Below are positions 1 to 7,705 of a stretch of DNA of 64,000 nucleotides, piece after piece. Under the pieces are notes generated by a model. The model was not told where the DNA came from. It did no database searches and worked only from the letters and a program-made list of their open reading frames with translations. Origin of the DNA: Blastococcus fimeti (GTDB taxonomy: Bacteria > Actinomycetota > Actinomycetes > Mycobacteriales > Geodermatophilaceae); contig FNAW01000006.1 of assembly GCA_900102115.1 (NCBI GenBank), positions 43,976-107,975 on the forward strand. The letters run 5' to 3'. A program made the translations under genes and the position numbers. Position 1 is the stretch's first letter. Every line of letters begins with the position of its first letter.

Positions 1-1
1 C

Positions 2-856
2 GTCCTGGGCCTCACCACCACCGCGCTCGGCACCCTGCTGCCGGTGCTGCGCGACGCCGGGCTCCTGGCCGGCCGGCTCGGACGTCACCTGCTGGCCACC
101 GGCGGGGTCGGCGAGCTGCTGCCCGTCCTCGTGATCGCCGTCTTCCTCGGCAGCCAGGGGCGCCTGAGCGCGCTGGTCGCGCTCGGCGGGGTCGCCGTGC
201 TGGCCCTCGTGCTCGGGCTGCTGCGGCACGGCGTCCCGGAGGGCAGCCGGCTGGCCGAGGTGGTGCGGGCCGGGCAGCACGAGACCGCGCAGATCACCCT
301 CCGCGGCACCATCCTGCTGCTGCTCACCCTGGTCGCGGTCACCGACCGGTTCCACCTCGACGCCGTGCTCGGGGCGTTCCTCGCCGGCATCGTGCTGCGG
401 CGGTGGGTGGGCACGGACGCCCCGACGCTGGAGTCGAAGCTCGACGCCGTGGGCTACGGCTTCTTCGTGCCGCTGTTCTTCGTCTACTCGGGGATGAGCC
501 TCGACCTGCAGGCGATCGCCGAGGCGCCGCTGCTGCTGGGGCTGTTCCTGGTCCTCGTGCTCACCGTGCGGGGCGGACCGGTGCTGCTGGTCTACCGGGG
601 GGTGCTGGAACCGCGGGAGCGCCTGCAGACCGCGCTGGTCAGCGCCACCGCGCTGCCCGTGCTCGTGGCCCTCACCGAGATCGCCGTGCGGAGCGGCACG
701 ATGTCCCCGGACGAGGCCGCAGCCCTCGTCGGTGCCGGGATGGTCACCGTGCTCGTGCTGCCGGCCCTGGTCGTGGCGCTGCAGCGCCGGGCCGGGACGC
801 CGGTGCCGGAAGCGCCCGGCGAGGCGCCGGTGGGTCGAGGGCCGGCGGCGTCGTGA
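2..856 (+). CDS. Cation/proton antiporter (Kef/CPA2-like), C-terminal part
   Basis: Only the last 284 residues are in the window; the frame is open to the left edge, so the start lies outside. The visible part is almost entirely hydrophobic with about eight membrane segments separated by short basic loops. The opening stretch (TTTALGTLLPVLRDAG) resembles the conserved discontinuous-helix region of the CPA2/KefB family. A later ALPVLVALTEIAVRSG segment is typical of the last helices. Such proteins exchange Na+ or K+ for H+ across the inner membrane. No C-terminal RCK/TrkA-N domain follows; the protein ends in a short Ala/Pro/Gly tail. The stop codon overlaps the GTG of the next gene, so the two are translationally coupled. 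Family assignment is fairly secure; ion specificity is unknown. Confidence 0.8.
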   Translation, partial: VLGLTTTALGTLLPVLRDAGLLAGRLGRHLLATGGVGELLPVLVIAVFLGSQGRLSALVALGGVAVLALVLGLLRHGVPEGSRLAEVVRAGQHETAQITLRGTILLLLTLVAVTDRFHLDAVLGAFLAGIVLRRWVGTDAPTLESKLDAVGYGFFVPLFFVYSGMSLDLQAIAEAPLLLGLFLVLVLTVRGGPVLLVYRGVLEPRERLQTALVSATALPVLVALTEIAVRSGTMSPDEAAALVGAGMVTVLVLPALVVALQRRAGTPVPEAPGEAPVGRGPAAS

Positions 857-1749
857 CCTCGGTGCTGGAGGCCGGGTGGCAGGTCTGGGCCGCCGGCCTG
901 CTCGCCCTCGTCGCCGCCGCGCTCTCTGCCCTGGCATCGGCGGTCCAGCAGCGGTCCGCGGTGGCCGTGCCGGACGAGCACGCGCGGGGGTTGCGGCTGG
1001 CCCGGACGCTGCTGCGCTCGCGGCTGTGGTGGACCGGCGCCCTGGCCGACTCCAGCGCGTACCTCACGCAGGCGGCCGCGCTCGGTCTGGGCTCCCTGCT
1101 CCTCGTGCAGCCGCTGCTGGTGACGACCGTGCTGTTCGCCCTGCCGCTCGGTGCCCGGTGGGCGGGGCGCCGGCTGCGCCGGTCGGACCGAGCGTGGTCG
1201 GCGGTGCTCGTGGCGGCGCTCGGCGTGTTCATGGTCACCGGGAACCCGACGGCCGGCGCGGACTCCGCGAGCTGGCGCTCCTGGTTGCCTGCGCTCACCG
1301 TCCTGGCGGCCGCGTGCGCGGTGTGCTTCGTCGGCGCAGCGGTGCGCCGCGGCTCCTCCCGGGCCCTCCTGCTGGCCGTGGCGGCCGGGATGTTCCACGG
1401 CACGTCCGCCGCCCTGACCAAGGGCGTCGTGGACCTGCTCGGCGACGGGCCCACCGCGGTGCTCGGCCACTGGAGCACCTACCTGCTGGCCACCACGCTC
1501 CTGGTCGGCACCCTCGTCCAGCAGTCCTCGTACCAGGCCGGCCCGCTCGAGGCGTCGCTGCCGGCCACCACCGTCATGGAGCCGGTCGTGGCCGCGGTGC
1601 TCGGCGTCGTCGTCCTCGGGGAGCGGCTGCAGGCGGGCGACGCGGAGTGGCTGCTCGTCGCGGTGCTCGTGACTGCGATGGCGGCGGCCACGGTGGCGCT
1701 GGCCCGGGCCTCGGTCGCGCCGGCCCCCGAGCCGGTGGTCACGGGCTGA
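853..1749 (+). CDS. DMT-superfamily (EamA/NIPA-like) membrane transporter
   Basis: A 298-residue protein with about nine or ten hydrophobic helices and very short loops, the size and layout of drug/metabolite transporter superfamily proteins. A central GMFHGTSAALTKG segment and a C-terminal PVVAAVLGVVVLGERL segment match the second repeat of EamA/NIPA-like transporters, where the E-R pair follows a conserved helix. The start is the GTG that overlaps the TGA of the upstream antiporter by four bases; the open frame extends upstream but would overlap the antiporter extensively. It is convergent with the amino-acid antiporter gene, with only six bases between the stops. Substrate is unknown; Mg2+ or small metabolites are both possible in this superfamily. 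Confidence 0.75.
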   Translation: MTSVLEAGWQVWAAGLLALVAAALSALASAVQQRSAVAVPDEHARGLRLARTLLRSRLWWTGALADSSAYLTQAAALGLGSLLLVQPLLVTTVLFALPLGARWAGRRLRRSDRAWSAVLVAALGVFMVTGNPTAGADSASWRSWLPALTVLAAACAVCFVGAAVRRGSSRALLLAVAAGMFHGTSAALTKGVVDLLGDGPTAVLGHWSTYLLATTLLVGTLVQQSSYQAGPLEASLPATTVMEPVVAAVLGVVVLGERLQAGDAEWLLVAVLVTAMAAATVALARASVAPAPEPVVTG

Positions 1750-1755
1750 ACCACG

Positions 1756-3171
1756 TCAGGACGGTGCGGTCGCCGCCACCGCCCGGCCCCGGCGGCGCTC
1801 CAGCAGGGCGAACGCGAACGGCGGCAGGGACAGCACCACGCTCGCCAGCGCCAGCAGGAGCACGTAGACGGCGGTGTTCCCGGTGGCCAGCTGGCTGGGC
1901 GGGACGAAGCCCAGCAGGAACGAGGAGAGGCAGCCGAGCAGGCCGACCCCGCCCACCAGCCAGACGCCGGGCAGCCCGCCGGGGATGCGGTAAGGGCGCG
2001 GCACGTCGGGCCGGGTGTAGCGCAGCCGGATGACCGAGGCGAAGACCAGCGCGTACATGGCCACGATGACCTGCGCGGTCACCGCCGAGAGCATCCAGTA
2101 GGAGGTGCTGACGCTCGGCACGACCACGAACAGCAGGGCGAAGACCGAGCCCGCGAGGCCCTGGACGACCAGCAGCGCGACCGGGACGCCGTTGCGGTTG
2201 GTGCGGCCCAGCCGGGCCGGCGCCAGCCCCTCCCGCGCGACCACCGAGACCCCCGTCGCGGGGCCCAGGATCCAGGGGGTCAGGTGCGCGATCCCGCCGA
2301 TCGCGACCACCAGGGCCAGCGGCGCGACCAGCCAGTCCGCGGAGAACGTGTGCAGCACGCTGGAGAACAGCTCCATCGTCCCGGAGACGAGGCTGATCTC
2401 GTGCTGCGGCAGCACGAAGGCCATGAACAACGAGCCGAGCACCGAGAAGGTGACCGTGACGGCCACGGCCAGGGCGATCGCCCGCGGCACCGTCCGGCCC
2501 GGGTCGCGGGTGTCCCGGGCGTGGAAGCCGGCCATCTCCATGCCGGTGAACAGCAGGATGATCCCGCCGAGGAACGCCAGGTCGTCCAGCTGCACATCGG
2601 GCACGAGCGCGCCGGCGGAGAAGGGGATCTGCGAGGCGTCGCCGCGCAGGAGGAACGCCGCGCCGAGGCCGACGACGAGCAGCGCGGGCAGGATCGACCC
2701 GGCGATCGTGCCCACCGACCCGATCACCGAGGACGCCCGCACCCCGCCGAGCGCGGCGGCCGTCGTCCCCCAGAAGAAGACCAGCATGACCACGACGAGG
2801 TAGGTCTTGTCCGTGGCCAGGGAGGGGTCTATCGCGTACGCCAGCGACGCCGCGATGAACGAGAGCACGGTCGGGAACCAGGCCACGTTCTCGGCGTAGT
2901 CGCACCAGACCGCCAGGAAGCCGGTCCGCCCGCCGAACGCCTCCTTCACCCACGCGTAGACGCCGCCCTCGCGCGGGAACGCCGTCCCGAGCTCGGCGGC
3001 GGCCATCGAGATCGGCACGAGGAACACGAGGATGGACAGCGCGAAGAGGGCCAGCATCGACCAGCCGTACTCGGCCATCACCGGCAGGTTCCGGGCGCTC
3101 ACGATCGAGGCGACGTTGATCATCGCCAGCGCGAGCACGCCCAGCCGGGCGGACCGCGCGGGTGCGCTCAC
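1756..3171 (-). CDS. APC-superfamily amino-acid antiporter (glutamate:GABA antiporter-like)
   Basis: A 471-residue protein with twelve predicted membrane helices. The N-terminus (LALAMINVASIVSARNLP) and the AAELGTAFPREGGVYAWVKE segment are typical of the APC superfamily, closest by eye to the GadC/YjeM (glutamate:GABA antiporter) branch. It is expected to exchange amino acids across the inner membrane. The start is a GTG preceded by a GGAGG-type ribosome site a few bases upstream. The gene begins 37 bases after the lysX stop on the same strand, so co-transcription with lysX is likely. That pairing suggests a shared role in envelope charge or acid/peptide stress, but this is inference. The substrate cannot be deduced from the sequence. 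Confidence 0.8.
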   Translation of the reverse strand: MSAPARSARLGVLALAMINVASIVSARNLPVMAEYGWSMLALFALSILVFLVPISMAAAELGTAFPREGGVYAWVKEAFGGRTGFLAVWCDYAENVAWFPTVLSFIAASLAYAIDPSLATDKTYLVVVMLVFFWGTTAAALGGVRASSVIGSVGTIAGSILPALLVVGLGAAFLLRGDASQIPFSAGALVPDVQLDDLAFLGGIILLFTGMEMAGFHARDTRDPGRTVPRAIALAVAVTVTFSVLGSLFMAFVLPQHEISLVSGTMELFSSVLHTFSADWLVAPLALVVAIGGIAHLTPWILGPATGVSVVAREGLAPARLGRTNRNGVPVALLVVQGLAGSVFALLFVVVPSVSTSYWMLSAVTAQVIVAMYALVFASVIRLRYTRPDVPRPYRIPGGLPGVWLVGGVGLLGCLSSFLLGFVPPSQLATGNTAVYVLLLALASVVLSLPPFAFALLERRRGRAVAATAPS

Positions 3172-3208
3172 CGGGAGCCTCCGGGCGTCCTCGGCGCGGC
3201 CGGACGCC

Positions 3209-6200
3209 TCACGCAGCCGCCCGCTCCGCCGGTCCCGACGGCGACGGGACCCCGCCCACGGCGCGCGGCACGAGCAGGTCGCCCACGCCGGGGACGGCGA
3301 GGAAGCCCTCCGCCCCGGCGTAGCGCAGCCCGACGCGGGGCAGATCGGTCACCCGGCGCACGGCCAGCACCCTCGGCAGCCACTCCGGGTCGAAGCGGGC
3401 GTTGAAGTCGCGCAGCGACCGGACCTGGAAGAACGGGTTGAGCACGCCGACCGCCCACCGCGCCATCCGCTGCGCCGGGGTGAAGGGCACGTCGTCGGCG
3501 AACAGCCGGCCCCACATGGCGAAGTTCATCGACAGCCTCCGCACGCCCCGGTCCCGCAGGGAGCCGGCCGTGGAGGCGATGAGGAACTCGGTCATCCCGT
3601 TCGGGGAGTCCGGGTCGTGGCGCATCAGGTCCAGCGTGTAACCGAAGGACGGGCCGTAGGCGGGCACCAGCCGCAGGAATCCGCCGGGCACCCCGTCCGG
3701 GCCGACGGCCACGCAGAGCAGGAACTCGGGGCTGGCCCCGGCGCCGCGCACGTCCTGCGACAGGGACATCGTGAAGCCCCGCTCGGGGTGCTTGCCCCGC
3801 CAGCGGGCGCTGATGGCGTTGAGCTGGTCGACCAGGGCCGGCGGGGCGTCGGACTCGGCGACCAACCGGAACTCGTGGGTGCGGCCCACGCGGCGGACGG
3901 CGGCCCGCAGCCCCTTCCGCGCCGCCCCCTCCAGGGTGAACCGGCGGCAGTCGATGATCGCCTCGTCCCCGAGGTACACCGAGGTGAAGCCCCGCGAGGA
4001 GTAGAGCGGCATGCTGGCCTCCCGCGCCGCGAGCAGGGCCGGTGTCCAGCCCCGCTCCCCGCACATGGCGAGGAACTCGTCGAGGACCGCCACCACCGAG
4101 TTCCGCGCCCCGACCGGGTCGCCGGAGACCAGCGCGTAGCCGCCGACGTAGGTGTAGGCGAGGAACGCCTCGCCGTCCGAGGAGAAGAAGAAGCTCTTGT
4201 CGTCGCGCAGCGAGAAGTAGGCCAGCGTGTCCCAGCCGTAGGTCCGCACGAGGCGGGTGGCCCGCTCCCAGTCGCTCTCCGTGTGCGGCCGCGCGGCGAC
4301 CACCGGACGGAGCAGCAGGACCGCGAGCAGGACCACGCCGGTGATCCCGAGCGCGAGCAGGGCGTCGGGCAGGAAGCGCGCGACGAAGGGCGAGTCGTAG
4401 GTGTACGGGCCGTCCAGGCCGACCAGCCCGCCGAGCACCGTCCCGAGCGCCCCGCCGAGGGTCGGAGCCGGCTCGAGGTGGTCCCGCTCGGCCCACAGCG
4501 TCGTCAGGCCGAACAACAGCACCGCGCCCAGGTAGAGCGGCACGAACCGGGCGACGCGCAGCAGGGACGGCGGATCGACCGGCGCGCGGAACCCCGACCG
4601 GTACCGCACCAGCGCGGCGAGCATCCCGAGGCACAGCACCACCGCGACCGGGTGCGGCCCCTTGAGGACGTGCGTGACGGCGGCGACCCCGAAGACGCCG
4701 ACCGCCACCTGCCAGGCGCGGTACCGACGCCGCGAGAGCGAGCCGGCGACGACGAGCAGCAGCACCCCGGCGACGACCGAGCCGACGGCCCCGGCGACGG
4801 GCACCCAGAGCGGGTCGAGCTCGGTCGCCCGGCCACCCATCCGCTCGTGCAGCACGGGCAACCGGACCAGGAGCTGGAGGATCCCGCAGACCGCGGTGAG
4901 GCCGGCCAGCACGCGGACGGCGAGCGGATGGGCGCCCGCCCGCGGAGGTCCGGCGGGCAGCGGGGGCACCGCGTGCGCCGACGGCGCCATCTCCGGCAGC
5001 GCGACGACCGAGGCGTCGGTGTCCGTGGCGGTGTCCGCCGCGCGCGGGTGCGGCACACCGCCGGGAGCCGGCCCGCCGCCGGGTGGCGGGGCGAACTCCG
5101 GCCGCAGCGTGGGGAACAGGATCACCTCGCGGATGGAGTCGACGCTGGCCAGCAGCATCACCAGCCGGTCGATCCCGATGCCCAGGCCGCCGGTGCAGGG
5201 CATGCCCCGCTCGAGTGCGCGGACGTAGTCCAGGTCGACGTCACCGGCCTCCGGGTCGCCGTGCTGTTTGGCCCGTGCCTCGGCCTCGAAGGCGGCGAGC
5301 TGCTCGACCGGGTCGTTCTGCTCCGAGTACGCGTTGCTCAGCTCGAAGCCGGCGACGATCAGCTCGAAGCGCTCGACGTAGGCCGGGTCGTCCCGGTGCG
5401 TGCGGGCCAGCGGCGAGACCTCGCGGGGGTAGTCGATGCAGAAGACCGGGCCGACGACCGAGTGCTGGACGCGCTGGTCGTAGACCTCCTTCATCAGCCG
5501 CCCGGCTCCCCAGTCCGGCTCGTGGGCGAGGCCGAGCCGGTCGAGCACCGCCCGCGCCTCGGCGATCGGCATCGCCGGGTGCATCGTGGCGCCGGTCGTC
5601 TCCGCGATCATGTCCGCGAAGCGCCTGCGCGGCCACGGCGTCGCGGCCAGGTCGATGGCGTGCCCGCCGTAGTGGACGGTGAGGTCGTCCCCCAGCGCGG
5701 CCCGCGCGGCGCTGGTGACCATGCCCTCGACCAGGTCCATCATGTCGCCGTAGTCGGCGAAGGCCTGGTAGGCCTCGAGCATCGTGAACTCCGGGTTGTG
5801 CCGGGTGTCGATCCCCTCGTTGCGGAACACCCGGCCGATCTCGAACACCCGCTCCATGCCGCCGACGATCAGCCGCTTGAGGTGCAGCTCCAGGGCGATC
5901 CGCAGGTAGAGGTCCAGATCGAGGGCGTTGTGGTGGGTGACGAAGGGCCGGGCGCTGGCGCCGCCCTGGATCGTCTGCAGGACCGGGCCCTCCACCTCGG
6001 TGAAGCCCGCGTCCTCCAGGTGTCGCCGGATGGCCCGCACGGCGGTGTGCCGGATCCGGAAGACCTCCCGGGTCCGCTCGTTGACCTCCAGATCGGTGTA
6101 GCGCTGCCGGTACCGCGTCTCGACGTCGGTGAGCCCGAGGTGCTTGTCCGGCGGCTCGAGCAGCGCCTTGCCCAGGACGGCGAAGTCCTCGACGCAGATC

Positions 6201-6577
6201 GACAGCTCGCCGCGGCGGGTGCGCATCACCGTGCCCTCGACCCCGAGCCAGTCGCCGCGGTCGACCTCGTCGAACTCGGCGTGACGCTGGGCGCCGAGCA
6301 CGGAGGTGTCGACGAACAGCTGGACCGCACCGGTCCGGTCCCGCAGCGTGGCGAAGCTCAGGTACCCCTGGCGGCGGACCAGTTCGGCGCGGCCGGCCAG
6401 CCGCACGCGGGCGGTGCTCCGCTCGTCCGGGGCCAGGTCGGCGTGCCGGGCGGCGACGTCGGCGGCGGTGGCGTCGGTCGGGAAGCGATAGGGGTAGCCC
6501 GCGGCTCCACGGGCCTTCAGCGCCTGCAGCTTCGCCAGGCGCCGCGCCCGCTGGTCTGCGGCTCGGTCGACGGTCAT
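3209..6577 (-). CDS. lysX: LysX-type bifunctional lysyl-tRNA synthetase / lysylphosphatidylglycerol synthase, synthetase domain first
   Basis: A 1122-residue two-enzyme protein. Residues about 1-490 are a class II lysyl-tRNA synthetase: OB-fold (LAGRAELVRRQGYLSF), motif 1 (GFTEVEGPVLQTIQGGASA), motif 2 (FEIGRVFRNEGIDTRHNPEF) and motif 3 (GLGIGIDRLVMLL). After a Pro/Ala-rich linker come about six membrane helices (roughly 535-765) and a soluble DUF2156/MprF synthase domain (about 775-1085, with GWDTLAYFSLRDDKSFFFS and RRLSMNFAMWGR). It should charge tRNA-Lys and transfer lysine to phosphatidylglycerol, lowering membrane negative charge. In Mycobacterium tuberculosis LysX the order is reversed (MprF part first). 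The ATG start follows GGAGAGG and is at the true beginning of the synthetase; the longer open frame upstream lacks family similarity. Followed by the amino-acid antiporter after 37 bases. Confidence 0.93.
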   Translation of the reverse strand: MTVDRAADQRARRLAKLQALKARGAAGYPYRFPTDATAADVAARHADLAPDERSTARVRLAGRAELVRRQGYLSFATLRDRTGAVQLFVDTSVLGAQRHAEFDEVDRGDWLGVEGTVMRTRRGELSICVEDFAVLGKALLEPPDKHLGLTDVETRYRQRYTDLEVNERTREVFRIRHTAVRAIRRHLEDAGFTEVEGPVLQTIQGGASARPFVTHHNALDLDLYLRIALELHLKRLIVGGMERVFEIGRVFRNEGIDTRHNPEFTMLEAYQAFADYGDMMDLVEGMVTSAARAALGDDLTVHYGGHAIDLAATPWPRRRFADMIAETTGATMHPAMPIAEARAVLDRLGLAHEPDWGAGRLMKEVYDQRVQHSVVGPVFCIDYPREVSPLARTHRDDPAYVERFELIVAGFELSNAYSEQNDPVEQLAAFEAEARAKQHGDPEAGDVDLDYVRALERGMPCTGGLGIGIDRLVMLLASVDSIREVILFPTLRPEFAPPPGGGPAPGGVPHPRAADTATDTDASVVALPEMAPSAHAVPPLPAGPPRAGAHPLAVRVLAGLTAVCGILQLLVRLPVLHERMGGRATELDPLWVPVAGAVGSVVAGVLLLVVAGSLSRRRYRAWQVAVGVFGVAAVTHVLKGPHPVAVVLCLGMLAALVRYRSGFRAPVDPPSLLRVARFVPLYLGAVLLFGLTTLWAERDHLEPAPTLGGALGTVLGGLVGLDGPYTYDSPFVARFLPDALLALGITGVVLLAVLLLRPVVAARPHTESDWERATRLVRTYGWDTLAYFSLRDDKSFFFSSDGEAFLAYTYVGGYALVSGDPVGARNSVVAVLDEFLAMCGERGWTPALLAAREASMPLYSSRGFTSVYLGDEAIIDCRRFTLEGAARKGLRAAVRRVGRTHEFRLVAESDAPPALVDQLNAISARWRGKHPERGFTMSLSQDVRGAGASPEFLLCVAVGPDGVPGGFLRLVPAYGPSFGYTLDLMRHDPDSPNGMTEFLIASTAGSLRDRGVRRLSMNFAMWGRLFADDVPFTPAQRMARWAVGVLNPFFQVRSLRDFNARFDPEWLPRVLAVRRVTDLPRVGLRYAGAEGFLAVPGVGDLLVPRAVGGVPSPSGPAERAAA

Positions 6578-6818
6578 CGGTGCGGGTGGGCCTCTCCGGG
6601 TGCGGTTCCGTGCGGCCGGCGATCGCTCCCCGGCCCCGTCGGAGCCGAACTCTCCGGGCCGCCGCTCCAACGGCGCTCCAACCGCGCGGCACGCCGGCAG
6701 GCCGCCGGGGCGCGGGCGGGAGTTGGCGTGGGCTTGGAGCGGCCGCGCGCATCGTCGGCCGCGCCGAGCACCGCAGCGCCGTCCGGGCCGCCGCGTCCGC
6801 AGCCCAGGGAGGGGAACC

Positions 6819-7595
6819 GTGGACTGGCAACACGACCTGCTGCCGGAGCTGACCGGCCGGCGCGGGCTGGTCGGCTGGCTGGTCGTGGGTTTCCTGGCGA
6901 CCTTCCTGGTCACCCGGTTCGTCACGCACGCGATCCGTACCGGGCGGGGCCCCTTCCGGGACGCCAGCGTCGGCGGCGTGCACGTGCACCACGAGGTGTA
7001 CGGCATCTTCCTGCTGCTGGGCACCGGGACCGCCGAGTTCGCCTACCGCCCCGACGGAGCCTGGGCCGCCGTGCTCGCCGTCCTCTTCGGTGCCGGGGCA
7101 GCCCTGACGCTCGACGAGTTCGCGCTCTGGCTGCACCTGGAGGACGTGTACTGGTCGCGGGAGGGGCGCAGCTCCGTGGATGCCGTCCTCATCGCCGCGG
7201 TGGTGGGCGTGCTGCTGCTGATCGGCGCCAACCCCTTCGACGCCGACCGGTCGCGGGGCGAGGGACCGGTCGCCCTGACCGTCCTGCTGAACGTCTGCTT
7301 CGCCGTCGTCGCCATCCTCAAGGGGCGGGTCGTGCTGGGGGTGGTCGGCGTCTTCGTGCCCTTCGTCGCCGTCATCGCCTCCGTTCGGCTGGCGCGGCCG
7401 GCCTCGCCGTGGGCCCGCCGCTGGTACCGGCGCGGAGGGCGGCGGGCGACCCGATCCCTGCGGCGCTTCCCGCCCGGTCACCGGAACCGGTGGGACGCCC
7501 TCGTCGACCTGTTCGCCGTGGTCCCCCGCCCGGTCCCCCGGTCCGCCGCGGCTCCGGGCGCCGCCGAGGAGGTCGACCCCCGCGTCCGCCCGTGA
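6819..7595 (+). CDS. Conserved actinobacterial integral membrane protein of unknown function
   Basis: A 258-residue protein with six or so predicted membrane helices. Conspicuous polar motifs are GGVHVHHEVYGIFLLL near residue 55 and LDEFALWLHLEDVYWSREGR near residue 105. Clustered His, Asp, Glu and Arg inside or next to helices suggest a metal site or an enzymatic pocket, but I do not recognise a characterised family. The C-terminal 60 residues are basic and Arg/Trp-rich, likely cytoplasmic. GTG start is chosen because GGGAGGGG lies five to eight bases upstream. It is divergent from lysX, with about 240 bases between the starts. Function unknown. Confidence 0.75.
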   Translation: MDWQHDLLPELTGRRGLVGWLVVGFLATFLVTRFVTHAIRTGRGPFRDASVGGVHVHHEVYGIFLLLGTGTAEFAYRPDGAWAAVLAVLFGAGAALTLDEFALWLHLEDVYWSREGRSSVDAVLIAAVVGVLLLIGANPFDADRSRGEGPVALTVLLNVCFAVVAILKGRVVLGVVGVFVPFVAVIASVRLARPASPWARRWYRRGGRRATRSLRRFPPGHRNRWDALVDLFAVVPRPVPRSAAAPGAAEEVDPRVRP

Positions 7596-7705
7596 GCGCC
7601 GGGTTCCCGCTCTCGCGTGGTGCGTCGCGCAACACCTATCGCCGGAGCGCCGGATGCGGTACGCACAGGTCCGACACCACGGGGGCGGCGAGCCAGGAGG
7701 GGACC

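Noticed and set aside
3032..7705. Very long open frame on the plus strand antisense to lysX and the antiporter, continuing into the BTAD regulator
   Set aside because: It is a GC-bias shadow. The translated part before 7706 is Arg/Pro/His-rich with no family pattern, whereas the minus strand has textbook lysyl-tRNA synthetase and transporter motifs. Only the part from 7706 is a gene.
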